A stretch of 64,000 nt of DNA from Mesorhizobium loti (lineage in GTDB: Bacteria; Pseudomonadota; Alphaproteobacteria; Rhizobiales; Rhizobiaceae): the NCBI GenBank assembly GCA_014189435.1, contig CP050293.1, forward strand, positions 6,143,001 through 6,207,000, written 5' to 3'. Each line of letters starts with the position of its first letter. The stretch's first letter is position 1. Made by a program: the position numbers and the translations under genes. The notes below the pieces were generated by a model that did not search any database, had not been told where the DNA came from, and worked only from the letters and a program-made list of their open reading frames with translations. Below are positions 24,829 through 35,561 of this stretch, piece by piece.

Positions 24829-26504
24829 GGTCTCCCTGCCGTTTGAGGTGCGTCGGCGTTGCCGCGCGCGAGATATGCATGCAATGCCGCGACCACCTGG
24901 GCGCCTTCGCCGACAGCCGCCGCGACGCGCTTGACCGAGCCGGAGCGGACGTCGCCGATGGCGAACACACCGCTGCGGCTCGTCTCCATCTGCGCCGATC
25001 CCAGGTCCGATCCGGTGCGCACGAACCCCTTGGCGTCCAGCGCCACATCGCAGTTCGCCAGCCAATCGGTGTTCGGGTCGGCGCCGATGAACAGGAAGAG
25101 ATGGCGGATCGGGCGCGTCGTTTCCGCGCAGCTGGCGCGGTTGCGCCAGCGCACGGCGGCAAGGTTGCCCTCGTCGCCTTCCAGGGCCACGATTTCGGTC
25201 CCGGTCAGCACCTCGATGTTCGGTTGCGCCTTGATGCGCTCGACCAGATAGCGCGACATCGAGGCATCGAGGCTACCGCCGCGCGCCAGCAGCGCCACTT
25301 TGCGCGTATGGCTGGCCAGATAGACGGCCGCCTGCCCGGCCGAATTGCCGGCGCCGACCAGCGCCACTTCCTGGCCCGCGCAAAGCCGGCCTTCGATGGG
25401 CGACGCCCAGTAGTGCACGGACGTTCCCTCGAACTGCGCCAGATTGGCGACATCGAGGCGGCGGTAGCGCGCGCCGCTGGCGATCACCACGCTGCGCGTG
25501 CGCACGGTCTCGCCGTCGCCGACATCGAGCTTGTAGCGGGCGCCATCGTTCGCAGAGCTCAAAAGCTTCGCCTCGTCCGGGATCACCATTTCGACGCCGA
25601 ATTTCTGCGCCTGGTTGTAGGCGCGCGCCATCAGCGCCATGCCCGAAATGCCCGTGGGGAAACCGAGATAATTCTCGATGCGCGACGAGGCGCCGGCCTG
25701 TCCGCCGAAGGCCCGGCAATCGAGCACGATCGTCGACAGCCCTTCGGAGGCCGCATAGACGGCGGCCGCCAGCCCCGCCGGTCCGGCGCCGACAATGGCG
25801 ACGTCGTACAGTTTTTCGGCATCGATCGGCCGCAGCAGGCCGATGCAGCGCGCGAGGTCCTTTTCGCCGGGATTGAGCAGCAGCCTGCCGTTCGGGCACA
25901 GCACGATCGGCAGATGGTGGGGATCGACGTCGAAGCGCTCGACCAGGGTTTTGGCGCACGGATCGCTGTCGGAATCGAGCACGCGGTGCGGCTGGCCGCT
26001 GCGGGCCAGAAAACCTTGCAGCCGCAACACGTCGGCATTGCCGACAGGTCCGACGATGATCGGTCCGCTGGTGGCGCTTTCCAGCAGCCCGACACGGCGC
26101 AGGATCAGCGCCCGCATGATGCGCTCGCCGAGATTGGCCTCCTGCACCATCAGGTCGCGCAGCCTCTGCGAGGCGATGACGAACGCCTCGACCGGTTCGG
26201 CGGCACGCGCGTTGACCAGCGAGGGACGGGCCGAAAGCTGCGCCAGCTCGCCGACAAAACTGCCCGGACCGTGCGTGACGATCGTCTCGCGCCGGCCGAG
26301 GCCACCATCCTGGGTGATGTCAACCTTGCCCGACAGCACGACGATCAGACCGGGCGCCACATCGCCTGCCGTGACGATGTTCTCGCCGGCCGCATAGAAG
26401 CTGGCCTCGCCGAACCGGCGCATGCGATCGATGTCCGCCTCAGCCAGCGTCGGGAACGCTTGATCGCGACGGGCACCGAAGATCGGGTTGATGGTTTGCG
26501 ACAT
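24825..26504 (-). CDS. Cyclic-nucleotide-binding domain fused to thioredoxin-reductase-like FAD protein
   Basis: A 559-residue fusion. Residues about 20-130 are a cNMP-binding/Crp-type beta roll (GENIVTAGDVAPGLIVVLSGKV, GSFVGELAQLSARPSLVNARA). A glutaredoxin-like linker follows (about 145-225). From about residue 235 comes an FAD/NAD module (DVAIVGAGPAGLAAAVYAASEGL, RIENYLGFP, VALVGAGNSAGQAAVYLA, GVFAIGDVR). The CxxC active-site pair of true thioredoxin reductase is replaced by WASPIEGRLC, so it is not an ordinary TrxR. It is followed by the UBP zinc finger gene. Confidence 0.85.
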   Translation of the reverse strand: MSQTINPIFGARRDQAFPTLAEADIDRMRRFGEASFYAAGENIVTAGDVAPGLIVVLSGKVDITQDGGLGRRETIVTHGPGSFVGELAQLSARPSLVNARAAEPVEAFVIASQRLRDLMVQEANLGERIMRALILRRVGLLESATSGPIIVGPVGNADVLRLQGFLARSGQPHRVLDSDSDPCAKTLVERFDVDPHHLPIVLCPNGRLLLNPGEKDLARCIGLLRPIDAEKLYDVAIVGAGPAGLAAAVYAASEGLSTIVLDCRAFGGQAGASSRIENYLGFPTGISGMALMARAYNQAQKFGVEMVIPDEAKLLSSANDGARYKLDVGDGETVRTRSVVIASGARYRRLDVANLAQFEGTSVHYWASPIEGRLCAGQEVALVGAGNSAGQAAVYLASHTRKVALLARGGSLDASMSRYLVERIKAQPNIEVLTGTEIVALEGDEGNLAAVRWRNRASCAETTRPIRHLFLFIGADPNTDWLANCDVALDAKGFVRTGSDLGSAQMETSRSGVFAIGDVRSGSVKRVAAAVGEGAQVVAALHAYLARGNADAPQTAGRP

Positions 26505-26583
26505 GGCTTTGAGCGTAGCGAAGCGACCGCGGAGTTTGAAGTGGTTTGTTCGGCGCCTGGCCGGAAGGGGAGGTTGGCGGCAA

Positions 26584-26614
26584 AGAAAAAGCCCGGACGA
26601 ACCGGGCTTTTTCT
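26584..26614 (-). terminator. Intrinsic terminator after tRNA-Leu
   Basis: AGAAAAAGCCCGG ... CCGGGCTTTTTCT with a six-base loop. Downstream of the leftward tRNA (ends 26654) and followed by T-rich sequence on the minus strand. The symmetrical A and T tracts could also serve transcription from the opposite side. Confidence 0.75.
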
Positions 26615-26653
26615 CTTAGTTTCTGAACCGTCGAATGGTTCGAAACGGGAATT

Positions 26654-26738
26654 TGGTGCCCAGAAGAGGACTCGAACCTCCACTCCTTGCGGAACACGGA
26701 CCTGAACCGTGCGCGTCTACCAATTCCGCCATCTGGGC
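26654..26738 (-). tRNA. tRNA-Leu (anticodon CAG)
   Basis: An 85-base tRNA on the minus strand with encoded CCA. The acceptor stem GCCCAGA pairs with TCTGGGC, the D-arm contains GGCGGAATTGGTAGACGC, the anticodon loop is TTCAGGT (CAG) and the T-loop is GTTCGAGTC. The long variable arm (TTCCGCAAGGAGTGG) is typical of class II leucine tRNA. It is flanked by a terminator and shows no inserted element at its 3' end. Confidence 0.96.
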
Positions 26739-26823
26739 TGGTGCGGGCTCATGTAAGCGGGCAAGCGATGTGTGTCAACGCGCTTTTTTCAAAGCCGTTT
26801 GCCGCTTGCCGGCTCAAGGACCG

Positions 26824-27444
26824 TCAGCCCTCCAGAACTTCCTTGGAAGCGACGGTGGAATCGGCGTTGAGCGTGTAGATGACCGGGATGCCGGTGCCGA
26901 GTTCCAGCTTGACGATCTCCTCGCCCGACTTGCCGTCCAGCGCCATGATCAGCGCGCGCAGCGAGTTGCCGTGCGCGGCGACCAGCACGGTGCCGCCGCG
27001 CAGCACGTGCGGCTGCAGGTCGTGCAGGTAGTAGGGCCAGACGCGGGCGCCGGTGTCCTTCAGGCTTTCGCCGGCGGGCGGCGGCACGTCATAGGAGCGG
27101 CGCCAGACATGCACCTGCTCCTCGCCCCATTTCTTGCGGGCATCGTCCTTGTTGAGGCCCGAGAGGTCGCCATAGTCGCGCTCGTTGAGCGCCTGGTCGC
27201 GGATGGTCTTCAGATCGCTCTGGCCGACCGCGTCGAGAATGTGCTGGCAGGTCTTCTGCGCCCGGATCAGCGCCGAGGTGAAGGCGATGTCGAATTTCAG
27301 GCCGCGCGCCTTGAGTTTCTGGCCGGCGGCCTTGGCCTCGGCGTGACCCTGCTCGGTCAGGTCGACATCGCGCCAGCCCGTGAACAGGTTCTTCAGATTC
27401 CATTCGCTCTGGCCGTGGCGCACGAGCACGAGGGTTCTCGACAT
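26824..27444 (-). CDS. gpmA: 2,3-bisphosphoglycerate-dependent phosphoglycerate mutase
   Basis: A 206-residue enzyme interconverting 3- and 2-phosphoglycerate in glycolysis and gluconeogenesis. Start ATG 27444 gives [16 protein letters not shown], with the phosphohistidine His10. Other conserved residues lie in [20 protein letters not shown] and [11 protein letters not shown] (second catalytic His). Its length is that of the shorter alphaproteobacterial form. It is downstream of dapB on the same strand with a 48-bp gap. Confidence 0.94.
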   Translation of the reverse strand: MSRTLVLVRHGQSEWNLKNLFTGWRDVDLTEQGHAEAKAAGQKLKARGLKFDIAFTSALIRAQKTCQHILDAVGQSDLKTIRDQALNERDYGDLSGLNKDDARKKWGEEQVHVWRRSYDVPPPAGESLKDTGARVWPYYLHDLQPHVLRGGTVLVAAHGNSLRALIMALDGKSGEEIVKLELGTGIPVIYTLNADSTVASKEVLEG

Positions 27445-27492
27445 GTTTGCTCCCTTCAAATTGCCAGATTGGCAGGTTGGCGAATTGGCCGC

Positions 27493-28335
27493 TCAGCTGA
27501 GGCCGAGCACGTCCCGCATCGAATACAGTCCCGGCTTGCGGCCGCGCGCCCAAAGCGCCGCCTTGACGGCGCCACGGGCGAAGATGGCGCGGTCCTCGGC
27601 GTGATGTGCCAGCGTGATGCGCTCGCCGGTGCCGGCCAGCAGCACGCTGTGATCGCCGACCACCGAGCCGCCGCGCAGCGTGGCAAAGCCGATCGAGCCG
27701 GTCTTGCGCACGCCGGTGTGACCGTCGCGGACCCGCACATCATTGCCGGCCAGTTCGATACCGCGCCCGGCGGCGGCGGCCTCGCCGAGCAGAAGTGCGG
27801 TGCCCGATGGCGCGTCGACCTTGTGCTTGTGGTGCATTTCGAGGATCTCGATGTCGAAATCGTCGGCGTCGAGCGCGCGCGCCGCCTGTTCGACCAGCAC
27901 TGCCAGAAGATTGACGCCAAGGCTCATATTGCCCGACTTGACGATGATCGCGTGGCGCGCCGCCGCCGCGATCCTGGCGTTGTCTTCGGCCGTGCAGCCG
28001 GTCGTGCCGATGACATGGACGATGCGCGCCTGCGCCGCATAGCCGGCGAATTCGACCGATGAGGCCGGGGTGGTGAAATCGAGCACGCCGTCAGCCCTGG
28101 CGAAGACCGGCAGCGGATCGTCACCGATCGCCACATCGATGCGGCCGACGCCGGCGAGTTCGCCTGCGTCCTTGCCCAGATAGGGCGAACCCGCCCGCTC
28201 GACCGCGCCGATGACCCGCGCGCCCGGGATGGCGTGGATAGCGCGGATCAGCGTCTGGCCCATGCGGCCGGCAGCGCCCACCACCACCAGGCCCATATCG
28301 GTTGCCGGTCTGTCGGTTGCGGGCGTTTCGCTCAT
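27493..28335 (-). CDS. dapB: 4-hydroxy-tetrahydrodipicolinate reductase
   Basis: A 280-residue enzyme of lysine and diaminopimelate synthesis. The NAD(P)-binding loop [11 protein letters not shown] is at about residues 18-28. The active-site signature [18 protein letters not shown] holds the catalytic His and Lys, and [17 protein letters not shown] sequence ([12 protein letters not shown]) is present. Length is normal. Its ATG overlaps the stop of the ABC exporter gene by four bases, so the two are cotranscribed. Confidence 0.95.
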   Translation of the reverse strand: MSETPATDRPATDMGLVVVGAAGRMGQTLIRAIHAIPGARVIGAVERAGSPYLGKDAGELAGVGRIDVAIGDDPLPVFARADGVLDFTTPASSVEFAGYAAQARIVHVIGTTGCTAEDNARIAAAARHAIIVKSGNMSLGVNLLAVLVEQAARALDADDFDIEILEMHHKHKVDAPSGTALLLGEAAAAGRGIELAGNDVRVRDGHTGVRKTGSIGFATLRGGSVVGDHSVLLAGTGERITLAHHAEDRAIFARGAVKAALWARGRKPGLYSMRDVLGLS

Positions 28336-30245
28336 GTCGTGCTCCCGGCGATGCTCTGCGTCTCGGTGTTGCGAATTGGGCCTTGGGCCGAAGTCTGGAT
28401 CGGCGCGCTGTCGTCGACAAGCCCCAGGCCCTTGACGCCCTGGATGCGGTGGAAGCGGGCATAGACGCTGTGCGGATCGGCCATCAGCGAGGCATGCGTG
28501 CCCTCTTCGACCAACCGGCCCTGTTCCATGACGATGATGTGGTCGGCATTGACCACCGTCGACAGCCGGTGCGCGATGACGATGGTGGTGCGCCCTTCCA
28601 TGACCTGGGTCAGCGCCTGCTGGACACGGGCCTCGGCCTCGTTGTCGAGCGCCGATGTCGCTTCGTCGAGCAACAGGATCGGCGCCTGGCGCACGATGGC
28701 GCGCGCGATCGAGACGCGCTGGCGCTGGCCGCCAGACAGCGTCACGCCGTTCTCGCCGACCGGCGTGTCATAACCCTGCGGCTGCTGGCGGATGAAGTCG
28801 TCGGCCGCGGCCTGCCTTGCGGCCTGCTCGATCTCGGCGTCGGTGGCGCTCAGCCGGCCGTAGCGGATGTTGTCGCGGATGGTGCCTTCGAACAGATAGG
28901 GCTGCTGCGAGACATAGGCGATGGAGCCGCGCAGCGACTGTTTGGTGACCTTGGAGATGTCCTGGCCGTCGATCTCGATACTGCCCGCCTCGACGTCGTA
29001 GAAGCGCTGCAGCAGCGCCACCAGCGTCGTCTTGCCGGCGCCCGAAGCGCCGACGATGGCCGTCACCTTGCCGGCGGCCGCGACGAAGCTCAGGTTCTGC
29101 AGGACCGGCGCCTCCTCGACATAGTGGAAGGAGACGTTGTCGAAGCGCACTTCGCCGGAGGTGAATTTCGCCTCGGCGGCGCCCTGCGCGTCGCTCTGCT
29201 GCGGCTCGATGTCGAGAAGCTCGTAGATCATGCGCGCATTGACCAGCGCGCGCTCCATGCCGACCTGCATGCGCGCCAGCCGGCGGGCCGGATCATAGGC
29301 GAGCGTCAGCGCCGTGATGAAGGAAAACACCGCGCCCGGCGGCTGGCCGAGAACGGTGGCGCGGTAGCCGGAATAGGCGATGACGCTGGCAAAGGCGATG
29401 CCGGCCAGCAGCTCGGAAACCGGCGTCAGCCGCTCGGAGACGCGGGCGATCTTGTTCGACCGCTGTTCGGCATCCTCGGCGAGCTTGCTGATGCGGCGCG
29501 ACAGCTCGTCCTCCATGGTGAAGGCCTTGACGATAGCGATGCCTTGTGTGGCCTCCTGCATGGCGCCGATCAGCCGCGAATTGATCTGCACCGATTCGCG
29601 CGTGATGCGCCGCACCCGGCGCATCAAATAGGTGACGGTCCAGATCAGCGGCGGCCCGATCAGCAGCGAGCTCAGCGAAAGGATCGGATCCTGGTAGATC
29701 ATGACGCCGACCAGGCCGACCAGCGAGACGGCGTCGCGCGCCGTCGAGGTCACGGTCATCGACAACAGGTCGCGAATGCCGTTGACGTTCTCGTTGACCT
29801 GCGCCGCCAGCCGCCCGGACCTTGTGTCGTTGAAGAAGGAGACGCCGAGCTTCATCAGATGGTTGAAGATGCGCTGCTGGTAGCGCGCCACCAGATTGTT
29901 GCCGATCCTGGCCATCGTCACCGCCTGGCCGTAACCGGCAAGGCCGCGCAGGATGAAAGCGCCGAGCAGTGCGGCGCAGATCCACGGGATCAGGTCGCCG
30001 CGCCGTTCATAGAAGATCTGGTTGACGACCGGGCTCATGATCCAGGCGGCAAGCGCCGTCGTCGCCGACACGGTCAGCAGGCAGAGGATCGTGAAAATAT
30101 ACGCGCCCCGATAATCGCGGCCGTTTTCCTGGAGAATGCGGCGGATGACCGCCACGATCTCGCCCGCACGGGGTTTCGACGAATTGGGGGGCTGAAATGT
30201 CAAATTGGAGCGCTTCGTAGGTTTCCGCTTCCCGCGGCCGGGCAA
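28332..30245 (-). CDS. ABC exporter, MsbA-like half transporter
   Basis: A 637-residue type IV ABC exporter. The N-terminal membrane domain has six helices, beginning [23 protein letters not shown] after a basic cytoplasmic leader. The C-terminal ATPase shows Walker A (GASGAGKTT), Q-loop, LSGGQRQR signature, Walker B ([12 protein letters not shown]) and the H-loop (IAHRLST). Homodimeric lipid or lipid-linked cargo export at the inner membrane is likely. MsbA itself is a possible identity but not certain in rhizobia, which have many paralogues. Confidence 0.88.
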   Translation of the reverse strand: MPGRGKRKPTKRSNLTFQPPNSSKPRAGEIVAVIRRILQENGRDYRGAYIFTILCLLTVSATTALAAWIMSPVVNQIFYERRGDLIPWICAALLGAFILRGLAGYGQAVTMARIGNNLVARYQQRIFNHLMKLGVSFFNDTRSGRLAAQVNENVNGIRDLLSMTVTSTARDAVSLVGLVGVMIYQDPILSLSSLLIGPPLIWTVTYLMRRVRRITRESVQINSRLIGAMQEATQGIAIVKAFTMEDELSRRISKLAEDAEQRSNKIARVSERLTPVSELLAGIAFASVIAYSGYRATVLGQPPGAVFSFITALTLAYDPARRLARMQVGMERALVNARMIYELLDIEPQQSDAQGAAEAKFTSGEVRFDNVSFHYVEEAPVLQNLSFVAAAGKVTAIVGASGAGKTTLVALLQRFYDVEAGSIEIDGQDISKVTKQSLRGSIAYVSQQPYLFEGTIRDNIRYGRLSATDAEIEQAARQAAADDFIRQQPQGYDTPVGENGVTLSGGQRQRVSIARAIVRQAPILLLDEATSALDNEAEARVQQALTQVMEGRTTIVIAHRLSTVVNADHIIVMEQGRLVEEGTHASLMADPHSVYARFHRIQGVKGLGLVDDSAPIQTSAQGPIRNTETQSIAGSTT

Positions 30246-30281
30246 TTCGGCACCCCTCTTAACGCCAAGCAGCCGGCTTGC

Positions 30282-31328
30282 CTATGCCTTGGGGTGACTA
30301 ACTTCGTCGCGCCACCGCCGTCCCTCCGTCTGGACGCCGAACAGCGAGGGGTTACGGGCATAGGCGGCGAGGCCCAGAAGGGCGGCCAGCGGGTGGGTGA
30401 TGACATAGACCGGCATGGTGCGCATCAGCGCGCTGTGCGGCGCCTTGTCCTCGAAGGCGGCGCGGAAATTGCCGGCTTTCAGCGCCGGCACGATCTTCTG
30501 TGCGATGCCGCCGGTGAGGAAGACGCCGCCACGGCTCATGAACACCAAAGCGAGATCGCCGGCGGTGCGCCCGAGGCAGGTGACGAAGATCTCCAGCGCT
30601 TCTTGCGCAACCGGATCGGTTTTCGCCAGTGCGGCGGCAGTGACTTCCGCCGGCGTGGTGAAGGGCGACGGCTTGCCATCGGCCTTGGCCACCGCCCGAT
30701 AGACATTGACCAGACCGCGTCCGCACAGGATCTGCTCGCCCGAAATGCGCCCTTCGAGCTTCTCGATATGCGGGAAAACCTCGAAATCGCGCGGCGTGCG
30801 CGGGCCGATGTCCATATGGCCGCCCTCGCCCGGCACTGGTATCCAGTGGCGCAGCGCATGGACCAGCCCGGCGACGCCGAGCCCGGTTCCCGGGCCCAGC
30901 ACGACGCGCCCGGCATTGGGCTCCGGCGTGCCGCCGCCGATCTTTTCCATGTGCTCCTCGCCGAGCGCGACGACGGCGAGCGCCTGCGCCTCGAAATCAT
31001 TGAGCACGACGATGTCGCTCAAGCCGAGGTTGGCGAACATCTGCCTGGGCTTGACGATCCACGGGCAGTTGGTGAGCTCGATCTCGTCGCCGTCGACCGG
31101 GCCGGCCACCGCCAGCACCGCCGAATTGGGACGCACCGACGAGCGGTCGAGCACGGCCGCCTGGATCGCCTCGTCGATGGTGTTGTAGTTCGCCGTCTGG
31201 ACGATGGTCGGCTCGCCGGCCTCGGAATTGGTGTCGAGCACGATTGAAAAGCGCGCATTGGTGCCGCCGATGTCGCCGATCAGGATCGGAAACCGCAACA
31301 GAGTATCGTCGTCACCTGTGCCTGGCAT
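30282..31328 (-). CDS. glk: Glucokinase
   Basis: A 348-residue ROK-independent bacterial glucokinase that makes glucose 6-phosphate. The ATP phosphate loop [15 protein letters not shown] is at about residues 16-30. Glucose-binding and catalytic motifs follow: [19 protein letters not shown] (catalytic Asp), [12 protein letters not shown] and [12 protein letters not shown]. Length is slightly longer than E. coli Glk, as usual in this group. It stands 36 bp upstream of the ABC exporter gene on the same strand. Confidence 0.95.
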   Translation of the reverse strand: MPGTGDDDTLLRFPILIGDIGGTNARFSIVLDTNSEAGEPTIVQTANYNTIDEAIQAAVLDRSSVRPNSAVLAVAGPVDGDEIELTNCPWIVKPRQMFANLGLSDIVVLNDFEAQALAVVALGEEHMEKIGGGTPEPNAGRVVLGPGTGLGVAGLVHALRHWIPVPGEGGHMDIGPRTPRDFEVFPHIEKLEGRISGEQILCGRGLVNVYRAVAKADGKPSPFTTPAEVTAAALAKTDPVAQEALEIFVTCLGRTAGDLALVFMSRGGVFLTGGIAQKIVPALKAGNFRAAFEDKAPHSALMRTMPVYVITHPLAALLGLAAYARNPSLFGVQTEGRRWRDEVSHPKA

Positions 31329-31515
31329 GCTCTCGTCCGTCTCCGGCGCCCCGACGGCATCTAGCCGTTCTTCCGTTGACTAGCGCATGAGTTTGAAAAG
31401 GGAAACGGTTTTCGAGACCGATGGCGCGCAGACAATGGTTCTGCGGCCAAACGGCCACTATTTCGCAGAAATGAGACCCTAAACCGATTGAGCCTGCCGG
31501 TGGACGCCGCGACCG
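31329..31515. other. Gap between glk and mepA
   Basis: 187 bases, AT-richer than the surroundings, presumably containing the leftward promoter of glk. No consensus promoter, repeat or terminator was recognised with confidence. Confidence 0.3.
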
Positions 31516-32598
31516 TCAGTTTCCCGGCGGCCGTGGCCGCGGCAGCGGGACGCCGATCTCGGGGGTCGCGGTGAAAGCGTTCACCGCGCTTGGCAATCCG
31601 GCGGTGCCACTGGCGGTGGTGACGGGCAGCGACGGCGCTTCGGATTCCGGCGCGGCAACCGCAACCGGCATGCCGCCGCCATGGTAGGTCGCGGCCTCGG
31701 CGGAGGCCGGCCCCGGTGCGTCGAGCACGGCGCGGCATTCGCTGGGCAGGTTCGCCATCGTCATCACGTCGCGCGCCTTAGGCGCATCCGGGTTCTTGTT
31801 GGGCCGCCACGGCTCCTGCGTAAACCACCAGGCCAGCGGCTTGCCGCAGCCGTCATCGTCCGGCGTTGCCTCCTGCGCCTTGCAGCCGGGCGAACCCGGC
31901 TGACAGCCGATGCGCATGTGGAAATGATAGTCGTGGCCCCAGAACGGCCTGACCTTGCGCAGCCAGCCGCGGTCACCCTTGACGGTGTCGCAGAGCTTTT
32001 TCTTGATGCCCGGATTGACCAGGATGCGTTCGACTTGGCTGTAGCTCGCAGCCCGCTTCAGAAGCTTCGTGTGCGCCGGAGTCCACAGCGCGTCCTTCAC
32101 CAGATGGGTCTTCTCGTCGACCATCAAGGTGGCGCTCTTGGTCTCACGCTGCGCCATCGAAAGCGGGCGGCTGGGCATCGGCGTCAGCCAGATGTCGGCG
32201 TCGAGCCCTATCTGGTGCGAGGCATGCCCAGTCATCATCGGGCCGCCGCGCGGCTGCGAAATGTCGCCGATCAGCAAGCCTGGCCAACCATCGACTGCTG
32301 CATCGCGCGACAATTGCTCGATCACCGCGATCATCGCCGGATGGCCCCAGCGGCGGTTGCGCGACGGCCGCATCACCTCCCAGGTCGGACCATCCATGGG
32401 AATGGCGACGCCGCCGGCAAAACAGCCCTTGGAATAAAAGCCGATCGACTGCGCAGCGGTCGCGGCCGGCAGTTTCTTGGCGCCGAACAGGTCCTTTGCC
32501 CGTTCTTCCGCGCTCGCCGGCTGAACGGCGAGCGCGGCCAGTACAAACAGGCCAAGAGCAGCTGTCAGTCGTGCTTTCTTGCCGAGAGATGGCCGCAT
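31516..32598 (-). CDS. mepA: Penicillin-insensitive murein endopeptidase
   Basis: About 360 residues from ATG 32598 (MRPSLGKKARLTAALGLFVLAALAVQPASA), with a signal peptide of about 30 residues; an ATG at 32616 is an alternative. It is a LAS-type zinc metallopeptidase cleaving D-Ala-mDAP cross-links in the periplasm. Metal and active-site elements are visible in GHASHQIGLDADIWLTP and GHDYHFHMRIGCQ. The Cys residues in CQPGSPGCKAQ and DDDGCGKP probably form disulfides. A Pro-rich C-terminal tail (VPLPRPRPPGN) is an addition beyond the E. coli protein. Confidence 0.93.
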   Translation of the reverse strand: MRPSLGKKARLTAALGLFVLAALAVQPASAEERAKDLFGAKKLPAATAAQSIGFYSKGCFAGGVAIPMDGPTWEVMRPSRNRRWGHPAMIAVIEQLSRDAAVDGWPGLLIGDISQPRGGPMMTGHASHQIGLDADIWLTPMPSRPLSMAQRETKSATLMVDEKTHLVKDALWTPAHTKLLKRAASYSQVERILVNPGIKKKLCDTVKGDRGWLRKVRPFWGHDYHFHMRIGCQPGSPGCKAQEATPDDDGCGKPLAWWFTQEPWRPNKNPDAPKARDVMTMANLPSECRAVLDAPGPASAEAATYHGGGMPVAVAAPESEAPSLPVTTASGTAGLPSAVNAFTATPEIGVPLPRPRPPGN

Positions 32599-32653
32599 CG
32601 CTGTCTTCCCCCGCAATCCCAGGACCGAATCATAACACGCAAGGCTTCGATCG

Positions 32654-33577
32654 TCAGCGTTTCATCGGGCTGCGCGCCTCGCCGTCGCGCCAGTCGCCGC
32701 TTGCCCACATATGGTCGAAGGCGGCGCGATAGTCGCGAAAGCGCAGGGAATAGCCCGCCGCCTTGATCGCCGCGTTGGCGACCCGCTTGTTCTCGCCATA
32801 GAACGACCGCGCCATGGGCGAAAGTTGGGCGGCGTCAAAGGGAATTTCGGGCGGCGGTTCGATACCCATCAATGAAGCGGCATAGGCGACGACATCCTGC
32901 GGCGGCGCCGGCAGATCGTCGGTGACGTTGAAGATGCCGCCTGTATTGCCCTCGACAAGCTGCCAAAGCGCCCCTGCAATGTCGTCGCAATGGATGCGGT
33001 TGAACACTTGGTCCGGCTTGACCAGCCGTCTTGCGCTGCCGTTTTCCAGATTGACCAGAGCGTTGCGGCCCGGCCCGTAAATGCCGGAAAGCCGCAAGAT
33101 CGCCACCGGCCGGCCGATGTCCGTGCCCAATTGCAGCCAGTCCTGTTCGGCCGCAACCCGCATCACCGAGCGCTTCGACACGGGCCGGCATTCGGCGGTT
33201 TCATCGACCCATGCGCCGTCATAATTGCCATAGACGCCGACAGTGGAGAGATAGCCGATCCATTCGAGCGCCGGCATCCGGGCCACGATCGCCTGCCGGG
33301 CTGCACTCAGCACGGGATCGCCGGCCTCTTCCGGGGCAACCGAGATCAGCAGATGCGTCCTCTTTTTCAGCGCATCGCCGATTTCCTCGGTCAGCACGCC
33401 GTCGAACAACAGCGGTGCGATGCCGGCCTGGCGCAGCGCCTCGAACTTTTCCGGCGAGCGCGTCGTGCCGAAGATCGTCGCGGCATCCTTGCCGGCGCGG
33501 GCAAAGGCCTTGCTGGCTCGGGCAAAAGCCCTGCCGGAATAGCCGGCGCCGAAGATGAAGATCTGTTTTTCGCTCAT
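32654..33577 (-). CDS. NAD(P)-dependent SDR/epimerase family protein
   Basis: A 307-residue Rossmann protein starting [22 protein letters not shown] (ATG 33577); the frame upstream is inside queG. The dinucleotide loop GAGYSGR is followed by [19 protein letters not shown], where the extended-SDR tyrosine could be present, and [14 protein letters not shown]. It resembles the YeeZ-like NAD-dependent epimerases. It overlaps queG by four bases (ATGA). Substrate unknown. Confidence 0.8.
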   Translation of the reverse strand: MSEKQIFIFGAGYSGRAFARASKAFARAGKDAATIFGTTRSPEKFEALRQAGIAPLLFDGVLTEEIGDALKKRTHLLISVAPEEAGDPVLSAARQAIVARMPALEWIGYLSTVGVYGNYDGAWVDETAECRPVSKRSVMRVAAEQDWLQLGTDIGRPVAILRLSGIYGPGRNALVNLENGSARRLVKPDQVFNRIHCDDIAGALWQLVEGNTGGIFNVTDDLPAPPQDVVAYAASLMGIEPPPEIPFDAAQLSPMARSFYGENKRVANAAIKAAGYSLRFRDYRAAFDHMWASGDWRDGEARSPMKR

Positions 33578-34728
33578 GCATGCGCCCTGGTTGGCCGCGC
33601 CAGACGCCATTCGTCGCGCACGGCTTCGTCGCTCTCGGTTTTCAGGCCGGTAGCGGCCCGTTCGGAATATTCGGCGGCCGGCACCAGCCGCGCCAGCGCC
33701 CATATTGCCGCGCCCCGCACCAGTGGCGAGGCGTCGTCCAGCAAGGCACGCACGGTGTCGGCAAGAGAGGCATCGCCGGAATTACCGGCGGCGATCAATA
33801 CGTTGCGGACAAAACGATCGCGGCCGATGCGTTTTATCGGCGAACCCGAGAAAAAGACGCGGAAAGCCGCGTCATCGAGGCCCAGCAGGTCGGCGAGCAG
33901 CGGTTCGCGCAGATCATCGCGCGCGGCGAGTTTTGCTTCTGAAGCTGCCCGGGCAAATTTGTTCCACGGGCACGCAGCGAGGCAATCGTCGCAACCATAG
34001 ATGCGGTTGCCGATCTTTTCGCGGAATTCATGCGGGATCGGCCCCTTGTTCTCGATGGTGAGATAGGAGATGCAGCGCCGCGCATCGAGCCGGTAGGGCG
34101 CCGGGAAGGCGTCGGTCGGGCAGGCGTCGAGGCAGGCGCGGCAGGAGCCGCAATGGTCGATCTCGGCGCGGTCGGGCGCAAGCTCGGCGGTGGTGAAGAT
34201 GGTGCCGAGGAACAGCCAGGAGCCGTGTTCGCGGCTGACCAGATTGGTGTGCTTGCCTTGCCAGCCGAGGCCGGCGGCCTCGGCCAGCGGCTTTTCCATG
34301 ACGGGTGCGGTGTCGACGAACACTTTGACGTCGCCGCCGGCGCGCGCCACGAGCTTGCCGGCGATTTCCTTCAGCCGGCCCTTCATCACCTCGTGATAGT
34401 CGCGGTTCTGCGCATAGACCGAGATCGCGCCGCGGTCGCGCTTGGCCAGCACGCCGCGCGGATCATGGTCGGGGCCATAATTCATCGCCAGCACGATGAT
34501 CGAGCGCACCTGCGGCCACAGTGCCGTCGGTTCGGCGCGGCGCGCAATCGTCTCGGCGATCCAGCCCATCGAGCCGTGAAAGCCGTCGGCGACGAATTCG
34601 GCCAGTCGGGCAGGCGCCAGCGGGATCGCATCGGGGGTGGTGACGGCGACGGCATCGAAGCCGGCGCGGCGCGCCTCTGCGTCGATCAGCGCGCGCAGTT
34701 TTGCGGCGTCAGAAGTCGAGGTCCGCAT
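33574..34728 (-). CDS. queG: Epoxyqueuosine reductase
   Basis: A 384-residue cobalamin-dependent enzyme that reduces epoxyqueuosine to queuosine in tRNA. Two 4Fe-4S clusters are marked by [16 protein letters not shown] and [10 protein letters not shown]. The N-terminal cobalamin-binding region contains GYGPD-like and [23 protein letters not shown] sequences, the last being a strong family signature. The C-terminus has HEAT-like repeats ([30 protein letters not shown]). It is in an operon with the SDR protein and a GST, which overlaps its start by 20 bases. Confidence 0.93.
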   Translation of the reverse strand: MRTSTSDAAKLRALIDAEARRAGFDAVAVTTPDAIPLAPARLAEFVADGFHGSMGWIAETIARRAEPTALWPQVRSIIVLAMNYGPDHDPRGVLAKRDRGAISVYAQNRDYHEVMKGRLKEIAGKLVARAGGDVKVFVDTAPVMEKPLAEAAGLGWQGKHTNLVSREHGSWLFLGTIFTTAELAPDRAEIDHCGSCRACLDACPTDAFPAPYRLDARRCISYLTIENKGPIPHEFREKIGNRIYGCDDCLAACPWNKFARAASEAKLAARDDLREPLLADLLGLDDAAFRVFFSGSPIKRIGRDRFVRNVLIAAGNSGDASLADTVRALLDDASPLVRGAAIWALARLVPAAEYSERAATGLKTESDEAVRDEWRLARPTRAHA

Positions 34729-35401
34729 AATGCGACACCGGCGACAGGCCGCGCACCCGGTCGGTCAAAAGCGGCCGGAAGGAGGGCCGCGACTTCACCC
34801 GCGTGTACCATTCGCGCGCGGCGGCGTGTTCGCGCCAGTCAATCTCGCCGAGATAATCGAGCACCGACAGCGTCGCCGCGGCCGCGAGGTCGGCATAGGT
34901 GACCCTTGAGCCGGCCAGCCAATGGCGGGTGCCAGCCAGCCAGTTGGTGTATTTCATATGCTGGCGGATGTTGGCGCGCGCGGCACGGATCGCGCCTGAA
35001 TCGGGCGAGCCGCCGCCCGCCGTTTCCGGCATCACCGGCTTCAGCACGCGCTCGCGCACCAGATGGCGGGTGACTTCGCTTTCGGCCTTGTTGAGGTACC
35101 AGTCGATCAGCCGGCGGATTTCGGCGCGCTGCATCGGATCCTCGGCGAACAACCGCTTGTCGCGCTTCAAGACGCCGCGCGTTTCATCGAGATATTCGGC
35201 AATGACGGTCGCCCCGACGATCGGCACATCGCCTTCGGCCAGCAGGATCGGCAGCGTGCCGGCCGGGTTCAGCGCCAGGAACTCCTTGCGCCGGGTCCAC
35301 GGCTTTTCCTCGATCAGGGCCAGCTCCTCGCCATACTCGCCGAAAGCGAGGCGGACGAAGCGACAGGTGGCGAACATGGGATGGTGGAAAAGCGTCAGCA
35401 T
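34709..35401 (-). CDS. Glutathione S-transferase family protein
   Basis: A 230-residue GST. The N-terminal thioredoxin-like domain includes [20 protein letters not shown] and the cis-proline segment [26 protein letters not shown]. The helical C-terminal domain includes [23 protein letters not shown], the conserved N-capping box. The upstream ATG at 35401 starts the queG operon. Substrate unknown; a stringent-starvation-like or detoxifying role is possible. Confidence 0.85.
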   Translation of the reverse strand: MLTLFHHPMFATCRFVRLAFGEYGEELALIEEKPWTRRKEFLALNPAGTLPILLAEGDVPIVGATVIAEYLDETRGVLKRDKRLFAEDPMQRAEIRRLIDWYLNKAESEVTRHLVRERVLKPVMPETAGGGSPDSGAIRAARANIRQHMKYTNWLAGTRHWLAGSRVTYADLAAAATLSVLDYLGEIDWREHAAAREWYTRVKSRPSFRPLLTDRVRGLSPVSHYADLDF

Positions 35402-35561
35402 GGTTCCGCGATGATAAAGCGCACTGGCGAATCGCAGGGCGCACCGGTAAGTCTTGGCCGCCCGGTTAGCGGGCCGTCAGGGTGTTGCGACCTATAGGGG
35501 GACTTGCGCGCCATGACAAGCAAGCCGTTCTGTCAGCCGTCACGCCAATGCCGAGGTAGCC

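Noticed and set aside
24843..26705. A 620-codon frame opposite the CNBD/TrxR-like gene and running into the tRNA
   Set aside because: Antisense to a gene with clear domains, and it reads through tRNA-Leu.
28302..31247. A 981-codon rightward frame opposite dapB, the ABC exporter and glucokinase
   Set aside because: It spans three well-recognised genes on the other strand, and its His/Arg/Asp/Gly-rich product is typical of antisense frames in high-GC DNA.
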